This document shows, piece by piece, positions 43,188 to 52,390 of a DNA stretch of 64,000 bases (within the stretch, counting starts at the first letter, position 1; each line of letters opens with the position of its first letter). Source of the DNA: Pseudomonadota bacterium (GTDB lineage Bacteria > Pseudomonadota > Alphaproteobacteria > Sphingomonadales > Sphingomonadaceae). The notes beneath the pieces are model-generated. The model made no database searches and was not told the origin of the DNA. It worked only from the letters and a program-made list of their open reading frames with translations. Made by a program: the position numbers and the translations under genes. The stretch covers positions 310,001-374,000 of the forward strand of contig JAEWEY010000004.1 of the NCBI GenBank assembly GCA_023389105.1. The letters run 5' to 3'.

Positions 43188-45980
43188 TTAATCCTGCGCC
43201 GGATCGGCGGGTTTCTCAAGCTCGCTGGTTTCGACGATCGCGCCGGTGTCGGGCGCAACCTCGTCAGACGTCACTTCCAGCTCTTCTTCGTCGCTTTCCT
43301 CGATGCGGGCGACGCTGACGACCCGCTCGTTCTGGGCAACGCGGAAGATGGTGACGCCGAGCGTATTGCGCCCGGCGATACGGATGTCGCCAACGGTGGT
43401 CCGGATCATCTTGCCCTGGTCGGTGACGAGCATCAGCGACTGGCCAGGCTGGACTGGGAAGCTCGCGACGACCCCGCCGTTCCGCTCCGACGTCACGATG
43501 TTGATGATGCCCTGGCCGCCGCGGTTCGTGCGGCGGTATTCATAGGTCGACGAGCGCTTTCCGTAGCCGTTCTCGGTGACGGTCAGCAGGAATTGCTCCT
43601 TGTCGGCGATCTCCGCGTAGCGTTCCTCGGAAAGGCCGTCAGCGCAATCATGGTCGCGCCAGCGCGGACACCTGAGATACGCCTCGCGTTCCTCGGCAGT
43701 CGTGCCAGCGCGTCGCAGCACCGACATGGAAATGACTTCGTCGTCCTGCTGCAGGCGGATGCCGCGGACGCCCATCGAGGCGCGGCTCTGAAATTCGCGA
43801 ACGGCGGTCGATTCGAAGCGGATCGCCTTCCCCTTGCGGGTCGCGAGGAGGACGTCGTCTTCCTCGGTCAGCAGGCGGACGCCGATGAGGCGATCCAGCG
43901 TATCTTCTTCCACTTCGCCATCGTCGGCGGCGCCGAACTTCATCGCGATCTTGCCGTTCGACGGGATGTTGGTGAAGGCATCCATCGAGTTGCGGCGAAC
44001 AGTGCCGCGCGCGGTCGCGAACATGATGTGGAGGTTAGCCCACTCGGCCTCGTCCTGCGGCAGCGGGAGGACGGTGGTGACCGTCTCCCCAGCAGCCAGC
44101 GGCAGGATGTTCACCATCGGCCGGCCCTTGGTGTTCGGGCCGCCCTCCGGAAGCCGCCACACCTTCATGCGATAAACGCGGCCGATGTTGGTGAAGAACA
44201 GGACCGGATTGTGGGTCGAGGTGACGAATAACTCGGTGACGATGTCCTCTTCCTTGGTCGCCATGCCCGAGCGGCCCTTGCCGCCGCGCTTCTGCTCGCG
44301 GAAGACGGAGAGGGGCGAACGCTTGATGTAGCCGCCGAGGGTGACGGTCACGACCATATCCTCGCGCTCGATCAGATCCTCGTCCTCGATGCCGTCCGCA
44401 GCGGCGGCCAGCTCGCTGCGGCGCGGGGTCGCAAACTCGGCTTCGACTTCGTCGAACTCCTCGCGCATCACCTCATAGAGGCGAACGCGGTTTGCAAGGA
44501 TTTCAAGCAGGTCGCCGATGTTCTTGGCGAGGCCTTCGAGCTCATTGCCGATCTCGTCGCGGCCCAGCGCGGTCAGACGGTGGAGGCGGAGCTCGAGGAT
44601 CGCGCGCACCTGCGCTTCGCTGAGGCGGTACGTACTTTGGGCGGACTGCGGCTCAACCGCTTCAACGAGCGCGATGTAGGAGCGGATCTCGTCCATCGGC
44701 CAGTCGCGCTCGAGCAGCTTTTCGCGGGCGACGGCGGGGCTCGCTGAGCCGCGGATCAGCTTCACCACCTCGTCGAGATTGGTGACCGCGACGACTAGGC
44801 CGAGCAACAGATGGGCGCGTTCGCGGGCCTTAAGCAACTCGAACTTCGAGCGGCGGGTGATCACCTCCTCGCGGAAGCGGACGAAGCTCTCGATGATGTC
44901 GCGCAGCGCCAGCGTTTCCGGGCGACCGCCGCGGATCGCCAGCATGTTCGCCGGGAAGGACGATTGCGCCGGGGTGTGTCGCCACAGCTGATTGAGCACG
45001 ACATCGGGCGTGGCGTCGCGCTTGAGGTCGATGACGATGCGGACGCCGTCGCGGTTGGACTCGTCGCGGATGTCGGAGACGCCCTCGATGCGCTTGTCCT
45101 TGGCGGCTTCCGCGATCTTCTCCACGAGGCCGTTCTTGCCGACCTGGAAGGGAATTTCGGTGAGGATGATCGACCGGCGGTCGCCGCGGCCTTCCTCGAT
45201 CACGTAGCGCGAGCGCAGCATGATCGAACCGCGGCCCGTGGTGTAGGCACTGCGGATGCCCGACTGGCCGAGGATCAGGCCGCCGGTCGGGAAGTCCGGG
45301 CCCTTAACGTGCTCCATCAGCCCTTCGGAGCTGATTGTCGGATCGTCGATGTAAGCGCGGCAGGCGGCGAGCACCTCGCCGAGGTTATGCGGGGGAATGT
45401 TGGTCGCCATGCCGACCGCGATGCCGCCGGCGCCGTTGACCAGCAGGTTCGGGAAGCGCGCCGGCAGAACCTGCGGCTCGCTTTCGCTGGCGTCGTAGTT
45501 GGGCTGGAAGTTGACCGTGTCCTTGTCGAGGTCGCCGAGCAGGAAGGCCGAGGCCTTGGCCAGGCGCGCTTCGGTGTATCGCATGGCCGCCGGCGGATCG
45601 GGGTCCATCGAGCCGAAGTTGCCCTGACCGTCGATGAGCGGGAGGCGCATCGACCAATCCTGCGTCATGCGCGCGAGCGCGTCGTAGATCGCGGTGTCGC
45701 CGTGCGGGTGGTATTTACCGATGACGTCACCGACGATGCGCGCCGATTTGCGGTAGGGCCGGTTGTAGTGGAAGCCGTTCTCATTGGCCGAGAAGAGGAT
45801 GCGGCGGTGCACCGGCTTCAGGCCGTCGCGGACGTCCGGCAGCGCGCGGCTGACGATGACGCTCATCGCGTAATCAAGATAGCTGGTTTTCATCTCCTCG
45901 ACGATGGAGATCGGCGCGATGTCGCCGTCGCCGGGCGGAGGAGTGGTCGGGGTGTCGTCGATCGGGGGCAGAGTGGCCAA
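43188..45980 (-). CDS. gyrA: DNA gyrase subunit A
   Basis: A 930-residue topoisomerase subunit. The N-terminal breakage-reunion domain has SVIVSRALPDVRDGLKPVHRR, YHPHGDTAIYD and the catalytic Tyr135 in AAMRYTEARLAK. The C-terminal half shows the beta-pinwheel repeats and the GyrA box (REQKRGGKGRSGM). The quinolone-determining segment has Thr96 where E. coli has Ser83, with Asp100 at the Asp87 position. Translation begins at a TTG, since no ATG or GTG gives the family N-terminus; AGGA lies upstream. Confidence 0.97.
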   Translation of the reverse strand: MATLPPIDDTPTTPPPGDGDIAPISIVEEMKTSYLDYAMSVIVSRALPDVRDGLKPVHRRILFSANENGFHYNRPYRKSARIVGDVIGKYHPHGDTAIYDALARMTQDWSMRLPLIDGQGNFGSMDPDPPAAMRYTEARLAKASAFLLGDLDKDTVNFQPNYDASESEPQVLPARFPNLLVNGAGGIAVGMATNIPPHNLGEVLAACRAYIDDPTISSEGLMEHVKGPDFPTGGLILGQSGIRSAYTTGRGSIMLRSRYVIEEGRGDRRSIILTEIPFQVGKNGLVEKIAEAAKDKRIEGVSDIRDESNRDGVRIVIDLKRDATPDVVLNQLWRHTPAQSSFPANMLAIRGGRPETLALRDIIESFVRFREEVITRRSKFELLKARERAHLLLGLVVAVTNLDEVVKLIRGSASPAVAREKLLERDWPMDEIRSYIALVEAVEPQSAQSTYRLSEAQVRAILELRLHRLTALGRDEIGNELEGLAKNIGDLLEILANRVRLYEVMREEFDEVEAEFATPRRSELAAAADGIEDEDLIEREDMVVTVTLGGYIKRSPLSVFREQKRGGKGRSGMATKEEDIVTELFVTSTHNPVLFFTNIGRVYRMKVWRLPEGGPNTKGRPMVNILPLAAGETVTTVLPLPQDEAEWANLHIMFATARGTVRRNSMDAFTNIPSNGKIAMKFGAADDGEVEEDTLDRLIGVRLLTEEDDVLLATRKGKAIRFESTAVREFQSRASMGVRGIRLQQDDEVISMSVLRRAGTTAEEREAYLRCPRWRDHDCADGLSEERYAEIADKEQFLLTVTENGYGKRSSTYEYRRTNRGGQGIINIVTSERNGGVVASFPVQPGQSLMLVTDQGKMIRTTVGDIRIAGRNTLGVTIFRVAQNERVVSVARIEESDEEELEVTSDEVAPDTGAIVETSELEKPADPAQD

Positions 45981-46243
45981 GAGTAGGTCCTGCTGTGATT
46001 AAGATGCGCGGAAAGGCGGCGCGTCGCCGCGTGCCTCCCCCCAGCTCCTATCTAGGCGTTCGACACCTCGCGCGCCAGCCCGCGCGCTCGCGCGCGCGAG
46101 GAGAACGGCGGTTTATCCACCGAAATCGCGGGTTCAAAACCCATTCATGGCGCCATCGCCAAGCCGCTTGGAGTTCAACCGTTCAAGGTCTAAGGCGCGG
46201 CCCGTATTCGGCCCTGCGCCATCCGCATCAGGAGTTCCCGTCG
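45981..46243. other. Divergent intergenic region with alternating CG tract
   Basis: This 263-base spacer separates gyrA (minus) from the TPR gene (plus) and must hold both promoters. It contains an alternating purine-pyrimidine run, CGCGCGCTCGCGCGCGCGA, at 46081-46099, which can adopt unusual structure. No clear -35/-10 pair, repeat or RNA gene was recognised. Confidence 0.5.
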
Positions 46244-47467
46244 ATGAAGCTTTTTTCCACCACCGCGATCGCTCTCGCCTTCGTAACCGCGGCGCCAGCC
46301 GCTGCCCAGAACAAGGGGGCCGCCCAGCCCGCGACAGCGGCGCCGGCCAAGGTGACGCCTTCGAAGAAGGCCACGCCAGCACTCATCGAACTGCAAACGG
46401 CAGTGCAGAAGAAGGACTGGGCAAACGTTCCGGCGAAGGTTGCCGCCGCCCAGGCCGTGGCGAGCACGAAGGAGGATCGCTACCTCATCGGCAAATTCCA
46501 GCTCGAGGCAGCAGTTGCCGCGAACGACAACAACGCAGCCGCTACTGCGATCGAGGCGATGGCTTCGTCAGGACAACTCAGTGCGACCGAATCCTCATCG
46601 CTTTATCAGAGCCTTGGTGGCACCTTCTTCAATGCCAAGGATTATGCCCATTCCGTAACGGCTTATCAGAAAGCCCTCTCGCTCAATCCGAACAATGCGG
46701 ACGCGCAGTCGATGCTGATCGAGGCGTATCTTTCTGCCGGACAAAAGGCAGAAGCCGGTGCGGCCTTGCAGAAGGTAATCCAGGCGCGGACCGCTGCGGG
46801 TCAGAAGCCTGAGGAATCGCTGATCAAGCGCGCGGTGGCGATCGCTTACGACACGAAGGCCCCCAATGCTGTCGATGTCGCGCGTCAGTGGGTGGCGGCT
46901 TACCCGAGCCCCGCTAGTTGGAGCGATGCCTTGGCGATCTATCAGAACGTCTACCATCCCGACAGCGAGGGCTTGCTGGCTTTGTCGCGCCTATTGCTGG
47001 TGACGAATTCGATGAAGCGGGGCGGACAATATGCGCAATATGCTCGCGCCGCAGCCGATCAGAATAACTTCAACGAGGCGCAGCTGGCTTATGACGCCGG
47101 CGTGAAAGCAGGCCTCATCACCCCAGCAAGCGCAGAATATTCCGATCTGACGCAGGGCTTGAAGGCCAAGCCGAAGGCAACGGCGGCTGACCTGGCGGAG
47201 GCTACCAGGACCGCGCAGAGCGGCATGGCGCTGCTGCGCATCGGCGATCGCTATTACGCGATGGGTGACTACGCCAAGGCCGTCGAGCTTTACCGCAAGG
47301 CGATGGGCAAGCCGGGGGTCGATGCCTCCGTTGCCAATCTGCACATCGGCATGGCGTTGGCGCGTGCCGGCGACAAGGCTGGCGCAAAGACCGCGCTGGA
47401 TGCGGTGAGCGGCACGTACGCGGAGCTTGCCAAGTTCTGGCAGCTTTACCTGAGCACTGCAGCGTAA
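46244..47467 (+). CDS. Secreted TPR-repeat protein
   Basis: 407 residues from an ATG after AGGAG. Signal peptide ends AAPAAAQ (about residue 22), followed by an Ala/Lys/Pro linker. The rest is helical repeats; YQSLGGTFFNAKDYAHSVTAYQKALSLNPNNADA and MALLRIGDRYYAMGDYAKAVELYRKAM are clear TPR units. Likely a periplasmic scaffold protein. Longer in-frame extension upstream has no support. Partner unknown. Confidence 0.85.
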   Translation: MKLFSTTAIALAFVTAAPAAAQNKGAAQPATAAPAKVTPSKKATPALIELQTAVQKKDWANVPAKVAAAQAVASTKEDRYLIGKFQLEAAVAANDNNAAATAIEAMASSGQLSATESSSLYQSLGGTFFNAKDYAHSVTAYQKALSLNPNNADAQSMLIEAYLSAGQKAEAGAALQKVIQARTAAGQKPEESLIKRAVAIAYDTKAPNAVDVARQWVAAYPSPASWSDALAIYQNVYHPDSEGLLALSRLLLVTNSMKRGGQYAQYARAAADQNNFNEAQLAYDAGVKAGLITPASAEYSDLTQGLKAKPKATAADLAEATRTAQSGMALLRIGDRYYAMGDYAKAVELYRKAMGKPGVDASVANLHIGMALARAGDKAGAKTALDAVSGTYAELAKFWQLYLSTAA

Positions 47468-47482
47468 GGCTTTGAATCAAAA

Positions 47483-47514
47483 GGGGAGCGGCGGCGAAAC
47501 GTCGCTGCTCTCCC
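47483..47514 (+). terminator. Strong hairpin after the TPR gene
   Basis: A 14-bp stem (GGGGAGCGGCGGCG against CGTCGCTGCTCTCC, with G-U pairs) and a 3-base loop. There is no T run on the plus strand side, but the stem is preceded by AAAA, giving TTTT on the minus strand; it may act in either direction or only as an mRNA end structure. Confidence 0.45.
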
Positions 47515-47626
47515 GCGATCCCAGCTCATCTACCGCTGTCCCGTTCCGGGCCGGCGGCCAATGCGCAGTTAGCAAATTGTAAACGGCCCCGTAGAGCATC
47601 CATGATGCGCTCGAGGCTCCCAACTA

Positions 47627-49156
47627 GTGCGATATGACGATCGACTGCTGACCGTGCTGAATCAGCCGGCCGACGACCGTCACGACGTTGCCATCCGTTG
47701 GCGGCAACTTGTCGACCTCGTGTCGCGTGCCGGTTCCAGTCAGGACAGCCCAATCGTCGCACAAGCGCTGAGCGTCATTCGCGCCGATGCGCCTTTGGTC
47801 GACGAGCAGCTTCGCGCCGCGGCCGCCCGATCAATTGCGGCCTGGCCATTGCCATTTTGCCTGCTCCAATATTTCGCATCCGAGGTGCCCGTGGTTTCAG
47901 CGCCGGCGCTGGCCGCCGCCAAGCTGAACGAACAGGACTGGGCACAACTTTATGACGAGGCGGGGAGTGAAACGCGCGCATTCATCACCAGCCTGCATCC
48001 AAATGCAGCGCGAGGACGTGGTGAAACTCCGGATGTGGCTCAAACCACACCGGCCCAACGCGCAGCCGAGCCCTACACGCCGCCATCACTGCAGGACGTC
48101 GTGGAACGGATCGAGCGACGGCGACAGATGCGCGCGCAGGATTTGGCGGCGACCGCTGCGCTAGACGGCCCAGCGCGCATCGAATCGGCTTCCGCTTTTC
48201 GGTGGGAATGCGATGCGAGTGGTGAAATTGCCTGGGTCGACGGTGCCCCGCGCGGTGCCCTCATCGGCCGCTCGCTTGCACGTCCAAACGAGGCGGAAGC
48301 GCAGGTCCTCGATCGCGATCTAGTACGCGCTTTCGAAATGCGCGCGCCTTTCCATGACGCGACGATGAAAATCGGCGGTAGCGGGGCTGTGTCAGGCGAC
48401 TGGAAAATTAGCGGCGTGCCGGCGTTCGACCCGGGGAACGGACGGTTCGCCGGCTATCGTGGAGTTGCGCAGCGCGAAGCTTCGCGACAGCGCGCACCCG
48501 AGCTCGCGCCGTTGCCCGAAGCGCTCGCTGATCCAGCAGCACTACGGGAACTGGTGCATGAGATTAAAACCCCCTTGAACGCAATCATCGGTTTCGCCGA
48601 AATCATCGAGGGGCAATATCTAGGGCCGGCGGACCGCGGCTATCGCGAGCGCGCGTCTGAAATCGTTGAACAGGCTCGGCTCCTGCTGACTGCGATCGAT
48701 GACCTCGACTTCGCGGCTAAATTGCACGCAAGCAGTGGTGAGCGGCCGCCGCAAGCCGACCTCGGTGAGTTGCTTGCGCGCGAGGGAGACGAGTTGCGGC
48801 GCCGCGGCGCTCTGCGGGAGGTGCAGGTGGCTATCGTCGGCACCAGGCATCCAACGGATGCCGCGGTTCAGCCGGAGCTTGCGGAACGGCTGATGTTTCG
48901 CCTGTTCGATTTGCTCATCGCGCACGCAAAACCGAAGGAACGGGTGCAGGTCACGCTGGGGCGCGACGACCAAGGAATTCAACTATCGATGAGCAGGCCC
49001 GAGCGTCTCCGCGGACTGCCGAGGCTGACTGAGGATCCGGCCCTGTCGGTCGACGAGAACTTCCCGGTGCGGCTGCTCCGCGGACTTGCCCGCCTGGCGG
49101 GGGGCGACCTCGCCGCACGCGAAAACGACTTCGCTCTTATTTTTCCGCCTGCCTGA
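47627..49156 (+). CDS. Histidine-kinase-like protein with degenerate ATPase domain
   Basis: 509 residues from a GTG. No membrane segment. The first 290 residues hold a helical region and a PAS-like segment (SAFRWECDASGEIAWVDGAP to GDWKISGVPAFDPGNGRFAGYRGVAQ). The HisKA box is intact: ELVHEIKTPLNAIIGFAEII with His311. The ATP-binding part, however, lacks the N box Asn (RLMFRLFDLLIAHAKPKE) and the glycine boxes. It may therefore act as a phosphotransfer protein or an inactive partner rather than an autokinase. No response regulator is adjacent. Confidence 0.75.
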   Translation: MRYDDRLLTVLNQPADDRHDVAIRWRQLVDLVSRAGSSQDSPIVAQALSVIRADAPLVDEQLRAAAARSIAAWPLPFCLLQYFASEVPVVSAPALAAAKLNEQDWAQLYDEAGSETRAFITSLHPNAARGRGETPDVAQTTPAQRAAEPYTPPSLQDVVERIERRRQMRAQDLAATAALDGPARIESASAFRWECDASGEIAWVDGAPRGALIGRSLARPNEAEAQVLDRDLVRAFEMRAPFHDATMKIGGSGAVSGDWKISGVPAFDPGNGRFAGYRGVAQREASRQRAPELAPLPEALADPAALRELVHEIKTPLNAIIGFAEIIEGQYLGPADRGYRERASEIVEQARLLLTAIDDLDFAAKLHASSGERPPQADLGELLAREGDELRRRGALREVQVAIVGTRHPTDAAVQPELAERLMFRLFDLLIAHAKPKERVQVTLGRDDQGIQLSMSRPERLRGLPRLTEDPALSVDENFPVRLLRGLARLAGGDLAARENDFALIFPPA

Positions 49157-49212
49157 TAAACGCCGAGCCTTGGCTCCGGCACAACCGCCGTCTATCTGGC
49201 GCGGACCGGGGA

Positions 49213-49287
49213 GGGCCTGTAGCTCAACGGTAGAGCTGGCCGCTCATAACGGCTTGGTTGTAGGTTCGAATCCTGCCGGGCCCACCA
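49213..49287 (+). tRNA. tRNA with CAU anticodon, probably tRNA-Ile2
   Basis: A complete cloverleaf: acceptor GGGCCTG with CGGGCCC, anticodon stem GGCCG/CGGCT, loop CTCATAA (anticodon CAT at 49245-49247), T-arm GGTTCGAATCC and encoded CCA. The GGGCCTG acceptor and the TGGTT variable region suit tRNA-Ile2, whose C34 would be converted to lysidine by TilS, better than elongator tRNA-Met. Identity 0.65; that it is a tRNA is clear. Confidence 0.9.
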
Positions 49288-49344
49288 ACATCGCCGCACA
49301 ATCGAGGTTGGCGGCGACGGCAATCCGCGCTAGCGGCGCGATGT

Positions 49345-49422
<78 letters not shown>

Positions 49423-49442
49423 CATCGAACCTGCGGCGGCGA

Positions 49443-49724
49443 TTACTTCGCCTTGTTCTCCGACGTATCGGTCGTGTTGACGTCGGCGTTAACGTTCACC
49501 TTCACGTCCTTGTCGTCGATCTTATTCTGCAGCTTGCCGCTTTCTTCCTTCACATTGTTGCCGATGTCGCCGGCGATGCTTTTCGCGGTGTTACCGATGT
49601 CCGCCGCCGCATTTTCGGCCACGTCGCTATTGTAGGTGACGCTGGTCGTGCCGTTGCCTTCGTCCTTGCTGACCTGACAGGCGCCAAGGAGAAGCAATGG
49701 GATGGCGGCGAGTGCAATGCGCAT
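49443..49724 (-). CDS. Small lipoprotein
   Basis: 93 residues from an ATG after GGAGGAAA. The signal ends in lipobox LLLLGACQ. The mature part is very polar with GNNVKEESGKLQNKIDDKDVKVNVNADVNTTD, suggesting an extended or coiled helix. Family not recognised; envelope location expected. Upstream extensions of the frame lack a ribosome site. Confidence 0.75.
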   Translation of the reverse strand: MRIALAAIPLLLLGACQVSKDEGNGTTSVTYNSDVAENAAADIGNTAKSIAGDIGNNVKEESGKLQNKIDDKDVKVNVNADVNTTDTSENKAK

Positions 49725-49749
49725 GGTTTCCTCCGTTTGTTTGGACCGC

Positions 49750-51153
49750 TCAACGCCGTCGCGGCTGTTTCGCTCCCGGTTCAATTCCGCCCGAGAGCAC
49801 GGCGAGCGCCGCGGTCCACGCGGCGACGTTCTGGCGAAGCTGCGCGGGGTCGATCTTGTCGAGCGTGTCATCCGGCGTGTGGTGGTAATCGAAGTACCGC
49901 GTGCCGTCCTGATTGAGCGAGATCCACGGCGCGCCAAGCTTGATGGTCGGCTCAACATCGGTGCCGTCCGCGTCGCCCTTGTCGTTCTTGGTGATTCCCA
50001 GCGGCGCGAGCGCTGCGGTTAGCTGCGCGTGGAGAACAGGGTCGGTCTTCTGATACTGCGAGCTAAACCGCCAGATGCGGTCGGCGCCGAAATCGCTTTC
50101 GCCGGCGATCGCATAACGTTCGGTGCCGTGGGCCTTGGCATACGCTTCGCCGCCGAACCCACCGGGTTCTTCCGCGCCAAACCAGACGATCCGGATCGTG
50201 CGGAGCGGGCGTCCGGCGTCCATGATGTGCTTGGCGGCGGCGGTGACGATAGCCACGCCCGAGGCGTCGTCGATCGCGCCGGTGCCGAGATCCCAGCTGT
50301 CGAGGTGACCGCCGACGAGCAGGATCGGTGCCCGCGGATCGCGGCCCGGAACTTCGGCAATGACGTTTCCAGACGGCGCGCCTTCGCTCTTCTGGCTAAC
50401 GAGGGTCAGGTGCATGGTCACCGGCTGACCGCGCTTGAGGATCCGGCGGAGCTGCTCGGAATCGGGCACGCTAAGAGCACCGGCAGGGATCGGCGTCGCG
50501 CCGTCGGTGAAATATTGCACGCCGGTGTGCGGGTTGCGGTGATGGTCGGTACCGATCGAGCGGATGACGATCGCCAGCGCGCCCTTCTTCGAGGCAACGG
50601 TCGGCCCTTGACGGCGCGGGGCGCCGAACTGACCGTAGCCCGAACCGTCCTGGGCCGGCATCATGTTGTGATCGATGAAAACAATCTTGCCGCGGACGGC
50701 CTCGTCCGGCGCTGCCCTGAGAGCGTCGACGCTGTCGAAATAGACGATCTGTCCGGTGACGCCGGCGGGGCCGGTCGATCCGCTGTAGCCCAGCGCCGCG
50801 ATTGCCATCTTCTGGGGGAATGGCGCGAGGATCTCGGCGCTTTCGGCCCCGCGGGTCCAGACCGGCATCGTGAAAGGCTCAACACGAACATTTGCGAAGC
50901 CCATGGCCTTCAAGCGCTTGACCGCCCAGTCACGGGCGCGGTCTTCAGCCTCCGTGGCCGCGAGACGCTGTCCGACCTCGGTCGTAAGACCCTCGGTGAT
51001 GTCCCAGGCGTATTGGTCGTTCTCAAGCGCTTTATCGCGCAGCGAGGCGACCCACGACTCGGTGAGGATCGGCTTGCTTGGCGCAGGCGGCTGCTGGGCG
51101 AATGACGGGGCGGCGGTGGCCAGCAAAGTGGCGGCGAGGGCGGCTTTGATCAT
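49750..51153 (-). CDS. Secreted M28 family zinc aminopeptidase
   Basis: 467 residues with signal peptide ending SFAQQ. A PA domain spans about 120-240. The M28 zinc ligands are visible: His and Asp in LVGGHLDSWDLGTGAIDD, the Glu pair in WFGAEEPGGFG, Asp in AGESDFGADR and the last His in FDYHHTPDDTLDK. The family removes N-terminal amino acids from peptides in the periplasm or outside the cell. Confidence 0.93.
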   Translation of the reverse strand: MIKAALAATLLATAAPSFAQQPPAPSKPILTESWVASLRDKALENDQYAWDITEGLTTEVGQRLAATEAEDRARDWAVKRLKAMGFANVRVEPFTMPVWTRGAESAEILAPFPQKMAIAALGYSGSTGPAGVTGQIVYFDSVDALRAAPDEAVRGKIVFIDHNMMPAQDGSGYGQFGAPRRQGPTVASKKGALAIVIRSIGTDHHRNPHTGVQYFTDGATPIPAGALSVPDSEQLRRILKRGQPVTMHLTLVSQKSEGAPSGNVIAEVPGRDPRAPILLVGGHLDSWDLGTGAIDDASGVAIVTAAAKHIMDAGRPLRTIRIVWFGAEEPGGFGGEAYAKAHGTERYAIAGESDFGADRIWRFSSQYQKTDPVLHAQLTAALAPLGITKNDKGDADGTDVEPTIKLGAPWISLNQDGTRYFDYHHTPDDTLDKIDPAQLRQNVAAWTAALAVLSGGIEPGAKQPRRR

Positions 51154-51222
51154 GGCGCGACGCTAAGCAGCGCGGTGCCGCAAGTCACCCGCACCAATCG
51201 ATTAAATTTGGCGCTTGGTCGA

Positions 51223-52293
51223 TCAGATCAGCCGCATTTGCGCGCCTTCGGGAGGCTGGAACAGATCGGTTCGAAGGTTGAACTTGGCCTGCTGCAGCCC
51301 GTATTTCTTGCAGGCGATTTCGAAGCGGGAGCGCAGCAGGTCGGCCCACGGCCCCTGACCGCGCATGCGGCTGAAGAAACCCGGATCGTTGTCGCGGCCG
51401 CCGCGGAGCGAGTTGATGGTCGCCATGACCTTGGCCGCCCGATCGGGATAGTGATCGTTTAGCCAGGCGCGGAATAGTGGGGCGACTTCGTGCGGCAGAC
51501 GCACCGGAAGATAGAAGCCGCCGGGCGCACCGGCTTCGACCGCAGCTTCGACGATATGCTCTAGCTCGTGATCGGTGATCTGCGGCACGACGGGGGCGAT
51601 GGCGACGTAGCAGGGGACACCAGCTTCGTTGAGCGCCTTGACCGCGGCGAGGCGCTTGCGGGGCTGGGGTGCGCGGGGCTCGAGCGTTCGGGCGGTCTTT
51701 GGGTCGAGTGACGTCACCGAAATCGCGACGGATGCGATGCGGAGGTCGGCGGCCTGCTTGAGCAGGTCGATGTCGCGCAGCACGCGGTCGGATTTGGTGG
51801 TGATCGTGAAGGGGTGCCGGGTTTCGAGGAGCAGTTCAATGAGCGAGCGGGTGATCCTCCACCGTTCCTCGATCGGTTGATAGGGATCGGTGTTAGTGCC
51901 CATCGCCAGCGAGCGGCATTCGTAGCCCGGACGCGAGAGCGCCGCGTGAAGCAGCTGCGCGGCATTGGGTTTAACAAACAGCCGGGACTCGAAATCCACG
52001 CCAGGCGACAGGTCGTGATAGGCGTGGGTAGGCCGCGCAAAGCAGTAGATGCAGCCATGCTCGCAGCCGCGATAGGCGTTGACCGAGCGATCGAAGCCGA
52101 TGTCGGGCGAACTGTTCCGCGTCAGGATGGAGCGCGGATGCTCGATGGTGACGGTGGTCTGGCGCTTCGGCACGCCGTCGAGCGCCTCGACCTGATCGAG
52201 CCACTCGCCTTCGGTCACTCGCTCCTTGAGATTGAAACGCGTGGGGGTAGCGTTGCGGGTCGCCCCGCGACCGCTGTTCGACTCGACAGGCAT
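51223..52293 (-). CDS. PA0069-family radical SAM protein
   Basis: 356 residues. The radical SAM cluster motif Cys-x3-Cys-x2-Cys is in NAYRGCEHGCIYCFAR, preceded by SSPDIGFDRSVNAYRGC, the characteristic lead-in of the PA0069/SPL-like group. The rest of the TIM-barrel shows AMGTNTDPYQPIEERWRITR, FTITTKSDRVLRD and VAISVTSLD. Substrate unknown. It is divergent from nothing but sits alone between the M28 peptidase and the transglycosylase. Confidence 0.92.
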   Translation of the reverse strand: MPVESNSGRGATRNATPTRFNLKERVTEGEWLDQVEALDGVPKRQTTVTIEHPRSILTRNSSPDIGFDRSVNAYRGCEHGCIYCFARPTHAYHDLSPGVDFESRLFVKPNAAQLLHAALSRPGYECRSLAMGTNTDPYQPIEERWRITRSLIELLLETRHPFTITTKSDRVLRDIDLLKQAADLRIASVAISVTSLDPKTARTLEPRAPQPRKRLAAVKALNEAGVPCYVAIAPVVPQITDHELEHIVEAAVEAGAPGGFYLPVRLPHEVAPLFRAWLNDHYPDRAAKVMATINSLRGGRDNDPGFFSRMRGQGPWADLLRSRFEIACKKYGLQQAKFNLRTDLFQPPEGAQMRLI

Positions 52294-52390
52294 TGAACTA
52301 GCCTACGCTGCCAAACAGAACAGAACAAGAACACTGCCGCCGCCACCGCCCTGCGATTAAGGGCGAGCGCGGTTAGCGGACGAAGCGATC

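Noticed and set aside
44811..45986. Long plus-strand open frame antisense to gyrA (391 codons)
   Set aside because: Codon and residue use (very Ala/Arg/Asp/Val/Gly-rich, no domain) is that of a GC-rich mirror of gyrA; no ribosome site.
46081..46099. Alternating CG run as a replication origin or attachment site
   Set aside because: No DnaA boxes, AT-rich unwinding region or flanking repeats; probably only local GC bias.
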